From NCBI GenBank assembly GCA_012839815.1, contig DUMQ01000086.1, forward strand, positions 1 through 33,398: a stretch of DNA of 33,398 bases, given 5' to 3'. Made by a program: the position numbers and the translations under genes. The DNA is from Bacillota bacterium (GTDB lineage: Bacteria; Bacillota; SHA-98; Ch115; JABLXJ01). The notes beneath the pieces are model-generated. The model was given only the letters and a program-made list of their open reading frames with translations. It did no database searches and was not told the DNA's origin. Positions 27,188 to 33,398 of this stretch are shown piece by piece; position 1 is the stretch's first letter, and every line of letters begins with the position of its first letter.

Positions 27188-29067
27188 TGAAGTATCCCGA
27201 CTACAAGTGGATCGACGTGGCTGTAGGAGGCCCCCACAAGCGCAACAACGTGGTGGACGGCACCAAGTGGAAAGTGCCGGCCAATATACCCGATTGCTTC
27301 AAGACGGTATACCGATACCCTGATGCGTTCCTAGAGCATTTCAGGAAGACCGGCAGTGTGTCGGGCTACAACGGGCCGGTTTACGCGGATTACTTCCCGA
27401 TAGATATCGACGATACCTCGCTCGAGGCGGCCCTGGATAAGGCCCGGAATGTCTTGAACCAGCTTCTCGTGAATTACGAGGTCAACCTGGAGGAGCTGTG
27501 GATCTTCTTCTCCGGGAAGAAGGGGTTTCACATACTCATCCCTGCGGACATGTTTGGATTCGAGCCCTCACCTCTGCTGCCCCGGGTGTTCAAGGCTATG
27601 GCGTCCAGGATAGTCCAGGGCGTCCAGATCGATCCGACGATCTATGATACCGTGCGCTTGTTCCGCCTTGCAAACACAAAGCATGGGGAATCGGGGCTGT
27701 ACAAAGTGCCGCTTGAGGCTCGTGAAATCCTGCACCTTGGCGTTGAGGAAATAAGGGAGCTTGCCAAGGCCCCCCGTAAACTCGAGAGTACCAGCGAGAG
27801 GTCGGAGAACCCATCCTTGGCTGCGCTCTACCGAGAATGCCTTGCCCTGGTCAACAGCCCCCAACAGCCAGCTGTGGAGGAGAAGAGAGAGCGCATCCTC
27901 CCCAAGGATGCGAAGCTGTGTTATTACTCGATCCTCGAAGGCGTTCATGAAGGCGAGAGGGACAACGCGGCCTTGCGCCTTGCAGTGCACTTCAAGAAGC
28001 AGGGGTTCCCGGGCAACGTTGTCCTGGGGCTGCTTCAGGGCTGGAATCGTCATAACAGCCCTCCCCTGGAAGAATCGGAGTTGGAGAAGGCTGTAAATCA
28101 GGCGTTCAGCCATGAGTATGACTTCGGCTGCAATGACGAAACCCTAAAGGCCCACTGCAGCGAGAAGTGCTATCTGAAGCGCAGGAAGGATCTCGAGAGC
28201 CGTATCACGGCCCAGAAAATATATTCAATGCAAGAGGCTCGAGACAAGTACCATGAATACGTCAAAGAGCTCGGGCTCCGCAAGATTTACCTCGGATACC
28301 ACTACCTCGACAAGGCCATGCGGGGCATAGCGCCGGGTGAAGTGTGCGAGATCATGGCGAGGGCTGGAGTCGGTAAGACTGCGTTCTTGCTCAACATTAT
28401 CCGGCATGTGGCGCTTGACCAAAAGGTGCCGGTACTCTTCTTCTCCTTGGAGCAGCCGGTGGTGCAGATCTTTGAGAGGGCCATGCAGATATCGACGGGG
28501 TGCGAAGGCGCGGAGCTCGAGAAGAGGGTCAGGAAACAGGATCCCGAGATGTCCGACCTGTACGAGCTCACCCTTCAGAACTACAAGGACGTGTACGTGG
28601 TTGATGAGGACTTCCTCACTTACGAAGAGCTCCGGGACTTTATCATCCTCGCGGAGCGGGAGAAGATACAGCGCAAGGTCAGGCTCGTGTGCGTGGATTA
28701 TCTCGGCCGTATGTCCGGCGAGTATGGGACGGCCTACGAAGTCACCTCTGCATTGGCTAAGCTGTTGAAGCGCCTGGCGAAGGAGCTCGATGTCGCCCTG
28801 ATCTATTTGCACCAGACGAGCAGAGCTGGGCGCACAGGGGCTGAGCCTGTAACGCTGGATATGGCAAGGGACTCCGGGGTGGTCGAGGAGGCCTGCGATT
28901 TTGTTCTAGGTTTATGGCGGCCGGATATTGAAAAGCAGGAGGCTCACAAGAGCCCGGAAGAAGAGCTGAAGGTCGCGCTCTTGAAGAATCGCAAGGGGCC
29001 GCTGTGTCAAGTAAGCCTCAAATTCAAGAAGAGCTACCTGACTATTACTCAGTGGGAGGCGGTATAG
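27187..29067 (+). CDS. Primase-helicase fusion: AEP-type primase plus DnaB-like replicative helicase
   Basis: Protein of 626 residues joining two replication enzymes. The N-terminal half is an archaeo-eukaryotic type primase: metal-binding Asp73/Asp75 in YFPIDIDD, SGKKGFH (about 110-116) and the LFRLANTKHG motif, then a PriCT-like helical region and a cysteine cluster (FGCNDETLKAHCSEKCYLKRR). The C-terminal half is a RecA-fold DnaB-type helicase: Walker A ARAGVGKTAF near 390, FFSLEQP, Walker B RLVCVDYLGRM near 500, and a later YLHQTSR sensor. The ATG at 27187 overlaps the previous TGA, seven bases after GGAGGGG; a GTG at 27184 is also possible. It likely lays primers and drives the fork at the element's own origin. 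Confidence 0.85.
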   Translation: MKYPDYKWIDVAVGGPHKRNNVVDGTKWKVPANIPDCFKTVYRYPDAFLEHFRKTGSVSGYNGPVYADYFPIDIDDTSLEAALDKARNVLNQLLVNYEVNLEELWIFFSGKKGFHILIPADMFGFEPSPLLPRVFKAMASRIVQGVQIDPTIYDTVRLFRLANTKHGESGLYKVPLEAREILHLGVEEIRELAKAPRKLESTSERSENPSLAALYRECLALVNSPQQPAVEEKRERILPKDAKLCYYSILEGVHEGERDNAALRLAVHFKKQGFPGNVVLGLLQGWNRHNSPPLEESELEKAVNQAFSHEYDFGCNDETLKAHCSEKCYLKRRKDLESRITAQKIYSMQEARDKYHEYVKELGLRKIYLGYHYLDKAMRGIAPGEVCEIMARAGVGKTAFLLNIIRHVALDQKVPVLFFSLEQPVVQIFERAMQISTGCEGAELEKRVRKQDPEMSDLYELTLQNYKDVYVVDEDFLTYEELRDFIILAEREKIQRKVRLVCVDYLGRMSGEYGTAYEVTSALAKLLKRLAKELDVALIYLHQTSRAGRTGAEPVTLDMARDSGVVEEACDFVLGLWRPDIEKQEAHKSPEEELKVALLKNRKGPLCQVSLKFKKSYLTITQWEAV

Positions 29068-29684
29068 TGGCGGTCGATAAGTTCATCCGGGTTTACAGGG
29101 GACAGCCTCCGATAGCCAGGGTTAAGGTCGAGCCTCCCGAGGAGTACAGAGAAGAGGACGAGGCTGAATTCAGATTCAGAGTGGCTAACGTCCTCCGCTC
29201 ATACGACCATGAGGTCTACTTTCATGACCCGGGATTCGGGCCTCAGTTCCATATGCACAAGGCTAAAGGTTATGTTGATCTGTATATCAAGACTTCGCCC
29301 GAATGGGTTCATCACGATAAGTTCCCGGTCATCGGGGTGGAGACAAAGCTGTCGAAGAGCCTGGGGTGGCTGATCGATGCGTTCTATCAGGTGGATAAAT
29401 ACCGCAAGGATTTACGAAATGCGCTGTATGAGATCGACGGTGAACTCGTTCCCGTTCCGACGATTTTCCTTGTCTGCACAAGCGACAGCTTCTATGAGGG
29501 ACAAGTCTACAGGTGGCCTCACCCGAAATTCACCCCGGAACAGTTGGGTCCGGCCTGGGAAGTGATAACTGACATGTATGACCGCTTTCTCTACAAATCA
29601 GGGGCTGCGTTAATGCGGAGAAACGTATTTTACACCAACATGTTTGGGAATCACGGAGCTGTGACCAGGTATGAGCTATGGTGA
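29067..29684 (+). CDS. Predicted PD-(D/E)XK nuclease-fold protein
   Basis: Protein of 205 residues. The start GTG at 29067 shares its G with the stop codon of the primase-helicase (TAGTG) and follows GGGAGGCGG; an upstream GTG at 29004 has no ribosome binding site. A possible nuclease core is Asp in KGYVDLYIK and E-x-K in VIGVETKLSKSLGW, preceded by a helix EAEFRFRVANVLRS. The family is not one I can name. In replication blocks of phages such proteins are often repair or resolvase-like nucleases, but that role is inferred from the fold and position only. Confidence 0.55.
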   Translation: MAVDKFIRVYRGQPPIARVKVEPPEEYREEDEAEFRFRVANVLRSYDHEVYFHDPGFGPQFHMHKAKGYVDLYIKTSPEWVHHDKFPVIGVETKLSKSLGWLIDAFYQVDKYRKDLRNALYEIDGELVPVPTIFLVCTSDSFYEGQVYRWPHPKFTPEQLGPAWEVITDMYDRFLYKSGAALMRRNVFYTNMFGNHGAVTRYELW

Positions 29685-29696
29685 GGGGGCGTGAGT

Positions 29697-29975
29697 ATGG
29701 ACCGGGATGAGCTCTTGGAGCGAATCAAGAAGGGGCTGCTCGACTGCGGGGTCTACCACGATGATCTTGAGTGGATGGCAGAGCGCATAGCGCGAAGGAT
29801 ACTGGATGAGGATGGAGGACGGACCGACAGCGCCTTCGGGAGGCCTGGGGATAGAAGGCCTTGCGAGAACAATTGGCATAAGCCGGATAAGTGGGTGATG
29901 ACTCCGGATGAAAGCCAAGATAGTGTTGCCGGGGCGGCCGATAACGAAGAAAAACAACCAGAAGATAATCAATAA
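29697..29975 (+). CDS. Small phage protein of unknown function
   Basis: Protein of 92 residues, ATG at 29697 seven bases after GAGGGGG (a GTG at 29691 is also in frame). The N-terminal half is a helix pair (DELLERIKKGLLDCGVYHDDLEWMAERIARRILDE); the C-terminal half is hydrophilic and probably disordered. Its end overlaps the RusA-like gene by 68 bases. Confidence 0.55.
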   Translation: MDRDELLERIKKGLLDCGVYHDDLEWMAERIARRILDEDGGRTDSAFGRPGDRRPCENNWHKPDKWVMTPDESQDSVAGAADNEEKQPEDNQ

Positions 29976-30453
29976 CCGGCATACCGCTAGGCCACAGATA
30001 ATCCAGTCGGACCGGTATCGGGCATATGAGGAAGATTGCCTCAAACACCTGCTTACATATCGCGGGCCACGGTTTACAGGACCAATCAAGCTGACGGCGC
30101 GGTATTGGATGCCGAACAAAAGAAGCTGGCCGGACCTGGTGGGCCTTATCCAGGCTACCCAGGACATCTTGCAGAAGGCCAAAATTATCAGCGATGACAA
30201 GTATGTCGTGTCCTTGGATGGATCGCACATAGCAGGCATAGATAACGGGAATCCCAGGACCGAGATTGAAATAGAGGATGTGTCCTACAGCTGTCGGGAG
30301 AACCTGGAGTCGTCTATATCAATGCAAAAACGAAACAGGAAACGATGTTTGGTCTGGAGGAGGCATGGTAACTGTGAGGATCGGCATATGCGGCGCGGAG
30401 TCGACGGGGAAATCGACATTGGCCCGGGCTCTATCAACACGGTTGGGTCTTGA
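29908..30453 (+). CDS. RusA-family Holliday junction resolvase
   Basis: Protein of 181 residues. RusA features are the N-terminal GRPITKKNNQKII, the acidic motif WPDLVGLIQATQDILQ and the following ISDDKYVVSLDGSHI. RusA dimers cut four-way junctions at replication and recombination intermediates in phages. The usual second Asp of the PDxDNL motif is Val here; the PDLxGL variant may be a normal subgroup. After the fold ends (TEIEIED, near residue 125) an unconserved, Arg-rich tail of about 55 residues runs on and overlaps the next gene by 89 bases, which could mark a frameshift past the original stop. The ATG lacks a strong ribosome binding site and relies on the preceding gene. Confidence 0.8.
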   Translation: MKAKIVLPGRPITKKNNQKIINNRHTARPQIIQSDRYRAYEEDCLKHLLTYRGPRFTGPIKLTARYWMPNKRSWPDLVGLIQATQDILQKAKIISDDKYVVSLDGSHIAGIDNGNPRTEIEIEDVSYSCRENLESSISMQKRNRKRCLVWRRHGNCEDRHMRRGVDGEIDIGPGSINTVGS

Positions 30454-30964
30454 GCTGATATCGGAGCAGGCCCGGTATGTGGCTAAGGAGCTGGGGATCA
30501 CTGACCTGAATGAGGGATACCCAAGAGAGCTTTTGGAGGAGTTCCAATGGCGGTGTCTTGAGGCTCAAATAGGCGTAGAGTCCCGGCATGAAGATTTCAT
30601 CAGCGATAGGACGGTCATAGATAACCTCTCGTACTGGCTTGTGGATCACGGCACGGCAAGGTATACGGACACCATAAATTACTGGGAGCGGGTGAGGAAT
30701 TATCTCAGCCGGCGTCCGTATGACCTGATCATCTATGCCCGTCCGGACGGGGTCCCCTTCGAGGTCGATGGGTTCAGGCATAACGACCCTGATCACAGGG
30801 GAGCCATAGATTGCATGCTGCAGGCCCTGCTTGCCTGGGCTCAACAGGTCAGTCCTTCGATCTACGTGATGAAGGTGCATGGGTGCACGCCCAAGCGAAT
30901 TGAGCAGGTGAGTGAAGTGGTGGAATATTTGATGGATAGCAGTAAGCTCACGGCTACAGTATAA
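30365..30964 (+). CDS. NadR-like P-loop ATPase/kinase (AAA_28-type)
   Basis: Protein of 199 residues with Walker A GICGAESTGKSTLARAL at the N-terminus, ISEQARYVAKELG (a conserved Glu/Arg element in NadR-type kinases) and a mid-chain DRTVIDNLSYWLVDHG. The fold is that of nucleotide or nicotinamide-riboside type kinases; phages carry many such proteins and their substrates are mostly unknown. The ATG at 30365 follows GGAGGAGG directly and overlaps the RusA tail. The frame is open upstream to 30278 but that region belongs to the RusA gene. A role in nucleotide or NAD metabolism during replication is only a guess. Confidence 0.7.
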   Translation: MVTVRIGICGAESTGKSTLARALSTRLGLELISEQARYVAKELGITDLNEGYPRELLEEFQWRCLEAQIGVESRHEDFISDRTVIDNLSYWLVDHGTARYTDTINYWERVRNYLSRRPYDLIIYARPDGVPFEVDGFRHNDPDHRGAIDCMLQALLAWAQQVSPSIYVMKVHGCTPKRIEQVSEVVEYLMDSSKLTATV

Positions 30965-30984
30965 TTTGGATTGGGGGTGCCTGG

Positions 30985-31152
30985 ATGGACAAGAAGGAGC
31001 AAAAGGCACAAAAGATAGAACTGTCGAAACAGGAAGTTATTAGGAGGATTTTGAAGGCACTTGACGAAATTACCAATGGAGAAATTACCATCAAGGTCCA
31101 AGGCGGGAAGCCTATCTGGGTGGACAAGTTTGAGAGGGAGCGGGTGGGGTGA
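30985..31152 (+). CDS. YezD-like (DUF2292) small protein
   Basis: Frame of 55 residues with ATG at 30985 after GGGGGTG. The product (SKQEVIRRILKALDEITNGEITIKVQGGKPIWVDKFE in two pieces) matches the YezD/DUF2292 pattern: a helix ending in ALxxIxxGxI, then a strand and QxGKxxxVDxxE. The function is unknown. Its TGA overlaps the ATG of the next gene. Confidence 0.65.
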   Translation: MDKKEQKAQKIELSKQEVIRRILKALDEITNGEITIKVQGGKPIWVDKFERERVG

Positions 31153-31778
31153 TGATGAATGCGGCTAACTGGGTACCTATACTAATCTCTTCTTTTGCAT
31201 TAGCTTTATCCATATATGAGATATGGAATCAGTACGCAAAGCCTGCTCGATTGCGGTGGGAACGACCGCTTATGTATTCATTAGGCGAGATAGGTTCGCA
31301 AGATGGCTCTGCTCGTGAGGCTATGGTAGTCCCACTTACCATTTACAATGCAGGTGCATGTTTGGGGACAGTAAATGATGTGGGGTTACGTGTTGCTAGA
31401 AAAGGAGACGTCCCTGGGGAAGCATATTTCCAGGCGAGTATGATTGGGCAGAACCCAAGCCATTTGCGGGTCTGTGACGTTGAACGTAATTCTACTCCGA
31501 TGAGGCCCATATTAATCCAGGGGCATCAGGCTGAATTAGCTGTAGTACTTTTCGAGAGAAGATCTAGAAAACCGCTTTCTTGGTGTTCAGGCGAATATCT
31601 GGTGGAGATATATTCCTTGAATTCTAGTGGTGGTTGGTGTTGTCAGACATCGTTTGAGTTCACGCTCAAAGGGCAGGAGGGGTCTCATACAGCTAATATT
31701 CCTCGTTGGACGAAAGAAGCCATCTTAAATCGCGATGCATTTTGCGACTCAGCCCCAACTTCGACACCTACAGGGTAA
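31152..31778 (+). CDS. Membrane-anchored protein of unknown function
   Basis: Protein of 208 residues. An N-terminal membrane helix (WVPILISSFALALSIYEIW, about residues 6-24) is followed by a soluble beta-rich domain (AMVVPLTIYNAGACLGTVNDVGLRV, ILIQGHQAELAVVLFE, YLVEIYSLNSSGG), which recalls the small periplasmic or immunoglobulin-like domains of single-pass proteins. I do not recognise the family. The ATG at 31152 overlaps the stop of the YezD-like gene. The DNA is AT-richer and uses different codons from the replication genes before it, so it may be a separately acquired cargo gene. It ends 28 bp before the IS. Confidence 0.55.
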   Translation: MMNAANWVPILISSFALALSIYEIWNQYAKPARLRWERPLMYSLGEIGSQDGSAREAMVVPLTIYNAGACLGTVNDVGLRVARKGDVPGEAYFQASMIGQNPSHLRVCDVERNSTPMRPILIQGHQAELAVVLFERRSRKPLSWCSGEYLVEIYSLNSSGGWCCQTSFEFTLKGQEGSHTANIPRWTKEAILNRDAFCDSAPTSTPTG

Positions 31779-31806
31779 CGCCGCAGCTAGACGGCATATT
31801 GATTTT

Positions 31807-33327
31807 TCATTTTGCCACTATGACTTCGGACGCTCTGATGCGTTCGGGTGCCGGTACCCCTAGCGCGTTCAAGATGGCTCGTTGCCGGTCGGTAAGGGTG
31901 GTGGTTGTGATCCAGCGCCCCTGACCGATGGCAAGCTCGCAAACTCGAATCTGGCTAAGTTCCTCTATGGCCGTCTGTGCAGTGATGCCCAGGTCCGCTT
32001 TCTCAAACGCTACGTCAATGACACGCTCAAGAAGGTATGCCAGGACGCACAGGCTCAAGTGCGCCAGCACACGCTCGTCTTTCCAGTGGTAGATCGGCCT
32101 TGCCTCCAGGGGATTCTTGATGGTACGAAACGCATCCTCTACTTTCCATAGCCCCTTGTAAGACAGCGCAAGCTCCGCAGGCGGAAGGGCGGTGTTCGTC
32201 GTAAGCACCCACTTGCCGTCATAGCAGGCGTCTTCGCGAATCCGCGACTCGTTAAGCTCCACCTTCGGAAGCTGAGCCCTGAGGTATGCCACCATCGCCT
32301 CGCGCTCTTCTCTATCACGAAGCTCTTCCTCGGGGTTGTAGCATACCACATACCGCTCGTCCCCTCCCATGTGAACCTCTTTTACCTGAAGGTTACGATC
32401 CACCACATGATAACGGCCGGGCCGTGACAGGACCTCTCTCGTGGTAAGGTGGCGCATCCGTATCCCCGCGATGTACCCGATACCAGCACTACGTAACGCG
32501 GCAAGGTTTGCCTCGCTCACCATCCCCCGGTCCACCACCACGATGATCTCGCCAACCGGAAGCCTCGAGCAAAGCTCATCCATAGCTTGCCTGAAGACCC
32601 TGATATCACTCGTGTTACCGGGGAGGACCACGTGAAACAGGGGGTACCCCTCCGGCGTCACGAACAGCCCCAGGACTACCTGGGGACGGTCAGATCGCTT
32701 GTCTCGCGAGTACCCAAACCGAGCAAGGCCCGAAGGCCCGTCACCTTCGAAGTACACGCTCGTCGTGTCAAAGAGCACAAGCCGGAGGTCACTTACAAGG
32801 CGTGCGGTCACCCGCTCAAGAAGCCCAACCTGCACATCTTTTAGCACTTCATACACAAAGTCCAAGGTGCGATAGAGTTGATGAAGTTGTAGCGCCTCAA
32901 GGTCCGGTGCATAAACCCTGTCGAGCCACCGGATGGTGGCCCGTTCAGAACAGGGGTCCACTATCCTGCTGAAGACGATGGCGCGAACACCGGCCTCTAC
33001 ATCGAATCCCAGACGACGCCTGGCGGCAAGGTCGCGGAACAGTACGTCCAAGCCCAGGCGAGACCAGAGGTGAGAGAGCACGTAAACCGTCCCGTATTCT
33101 TTTGCTCCGAGGATCTCCACATCCTCGGCCCTTGCCACCTGTGCCCGGCCGTAAGGGGCAAGCGACGCTATGAGCCGGTCTACCTTCTGAGGGTCAAGGA
33201 GATCCTCCCGGCCGAGGTTTGCCACTACCCGATGCGTGGGCCGGCCGTCGCGCCAGACGCTCTCCACGAGCTGGATATAGGTGTAGGTTTTGTCTCCAGA
33301 CTTAGCTTTTGTCCTCTTGATGAACAT
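31807..33327 (-). CDS. IS1634-family transposase (IS4 superfamily, DDE)
   Basis: Protein of 506 residues, a usual size for the family. N-terminus MFIKRTKAKS...YTYIQLVESVW and the following HRVVANLGR are typical. Catalytic residues: Asp in LVLFDTTSVYFEG, Asp in IIVVVDRGMVSEANL and Glu in the LWKVEDAFRTIK motif, which is the YREK-like block. The start is taken as ATG at 33327; an in-frame start eight codons upstream at 33351 lies inside a promoter-like sequence. The reading frame is intact, so the element may be active. It follows the replication block of the island and might have disrupted late genes. Confidence 0.92.
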   Translation of the reverse strand: MFIKRTKAKSGDKTYTYIQLVESVWRDGRPTHRVVANLGREDLLDPQKVDRLIASLAPYGRAQVARAEDVEILGAKEYGTVYVLSHLWSRLGLDVLFRDLAARRRLGFDVEAGVRAIVFSRIVDPCSERATIRWLDRVYAPDLEALQLHQLYRTLDFVYEVLKDVQVGLLERVTARLVSDLRLVLFDTTSVYFEGDGPSGLARFGYSRDKRSDRPQVVLGLFVTPEGYPLFHVVLPGNTSDIRVFRQAMDELCSRLPVGEIIVVVDRGMVSEANLAALRSAGIGYIAGIRMRHLTTREVLSRPGRYHVVDRNLQVKEVHMGGDERYVVCYNPEEELRDREEREAMVAYLRAQLPKVELNESRIREDACYDGKWVLTTNTALPPAELALSYKGLWKVEDAFRTIKNPLEARPIYHWKDERVLAHLSLCVLAYLLERVIDVAFEKADLGITAQTAIEELSQIRVCELAIGQGRWITTTTLTDRQRAILNALGVPAPERIRASEVIVAK

Positions 33328-33336
33328 CCTGCCACT

Positions 33337-33365
33337 ATCATAGCGAACCACATGACAGTTGTCAA
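33337..33365 (-). promoter_or_regulatory. Promoter of the IS transposase
   Basis: On the minus strand: perfect -35 TTGACA (33365-33360), 17-bp spacer, -10 TATGAT (33342-33337). The -10 lies only ten bases before the chosen ATG at 33327, so a transcript would be leaderless or nearly so. Confidence 0.5.
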
Positions 33366-33398
33366 GTTGATGTGCCCATTATATTTGCCACTATGTCG

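Larger units (their letters stand above)
18494..33398. mobile_element. Prophage-like integrative element, left end and early region (right end outside the window)
   Basis: From the truncated ATPase gene rightward, genes change from host metabolism to mobile-element types: toxin-antitoxin, large serine recombinase, ImmA/IrrE peptidase, two divergent XRE regulators, small proteins, recombination and replication genes, RusA and an IS. Base composition is lower in GC around 19-22.7 kb than in the host backbone. Many genes on the plus strand are packed with one-base stop/start overlaps. No capsid, terminase, tail or conjugation genes are seen within the window, so a phage is likely but an integrative plasmid-like element is possible. 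The left boundary is inferred from the broken gene. Confidence 0.75.
31807..33398. mobile_element. IS1634-family insertion sequence (ends not resolved)
   Basis: A transposase gene fills most of this stretch. TTGCCACTATG is found at 31812-31822 in the end of the transposase frame and again at 33385-33395 upstream of the gene, in the same direction, with a shorter GCCACTAT copy at 33331-33338. These are direct repeats, not inverted ones, so the true terminal inverted repeats are not identified. The right end may be at or beyond the window edge. Confidence 0.6.

Overview
The window looks like a chromosome segment from an anaerobic, fairly GC-rich Firmicute (clostridial or Moorella/Peptococcaceae-like). 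This is inferred from the gene order pcrA-ligA-gatC...gatA-gatB, strong AGGAGG-type ribosome binding sites, frequent GTG/TTG starts, a GlpP-type antiterminator, a DUF1667-containing glycerol-3-phosphate dehydrogenase module and an MtaA-like methyltransferase. No ribosomal RNA, intact tRNA or CRISPR array was seen, so the species cannot be named.

Host backbone (1 to about 18.5 kb). On the minus strand lie a purine permease (AzgA/PbuG type) and, upstream of it, a DegT/DnrJ-type sugar aminotransferase. After a roughly 490-bp divergent intergenic region with a good promoter, the plus strand carries pcrA, ligA and gatC. A three-gene glycerol-3-phosphate module (GlpA-like dehydrogenase, FAD oxidoreductase fused to DUF1667, GlpP antiterminator) sits between gatC and gatA-gatB. 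Its leader carries several stem-loops and a terminator-like hairpin, a plausible GlpP target. A DMT transporter and a corrinoid-type methyltransferase of the uroporphyrinogen decarboxylase superfamily follow. Several housekeeping genes here (pcrA, gatC, gatA, gatB) carry short tandem-repeat or low-complexity expansions.

Mobile island (about 18.5 kb to beyond the right edge). A minus-strand P-loop ATPase gene is cut at its 5' end. The protein is an internal tandem duplication, and the first copy lacks its P-loop half. The cut coincides with a duplicated 13-bp sequence and the start of a prophage-like element. The element begins with a BrnT/BrnA toxin-antitoxin pair and a large serine recombinase. 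A lysogeny-switch region follows: ImmA/IrrE peptidase, a minus-strand XRE repressor and a divergent Cro-like XRE protein sharing nearly the same recognition helix, with a perfect palindromic operator between them. An early/replication block comes next: HTH protein, small proteins, Cas4-like PD-(D/E)XK nuclease, phiC31-gp3-like recombination directionality factor, O-like initiator with internal iteron-like repeats, primase-DnaB helicase fusion, PD-(D/E)XK protein, RusA resolvase, NadR-like P-loop protein, YezD-like protein and a membrane-anchored protein. An IS1634-family element closes the window; structural phage genes would lie further right.

Taken together, the recombinase and its likely directionality factor suggest an element that could excise and restore the ATPase gene. 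Testing that needs the far end of the island, which is outside this window.
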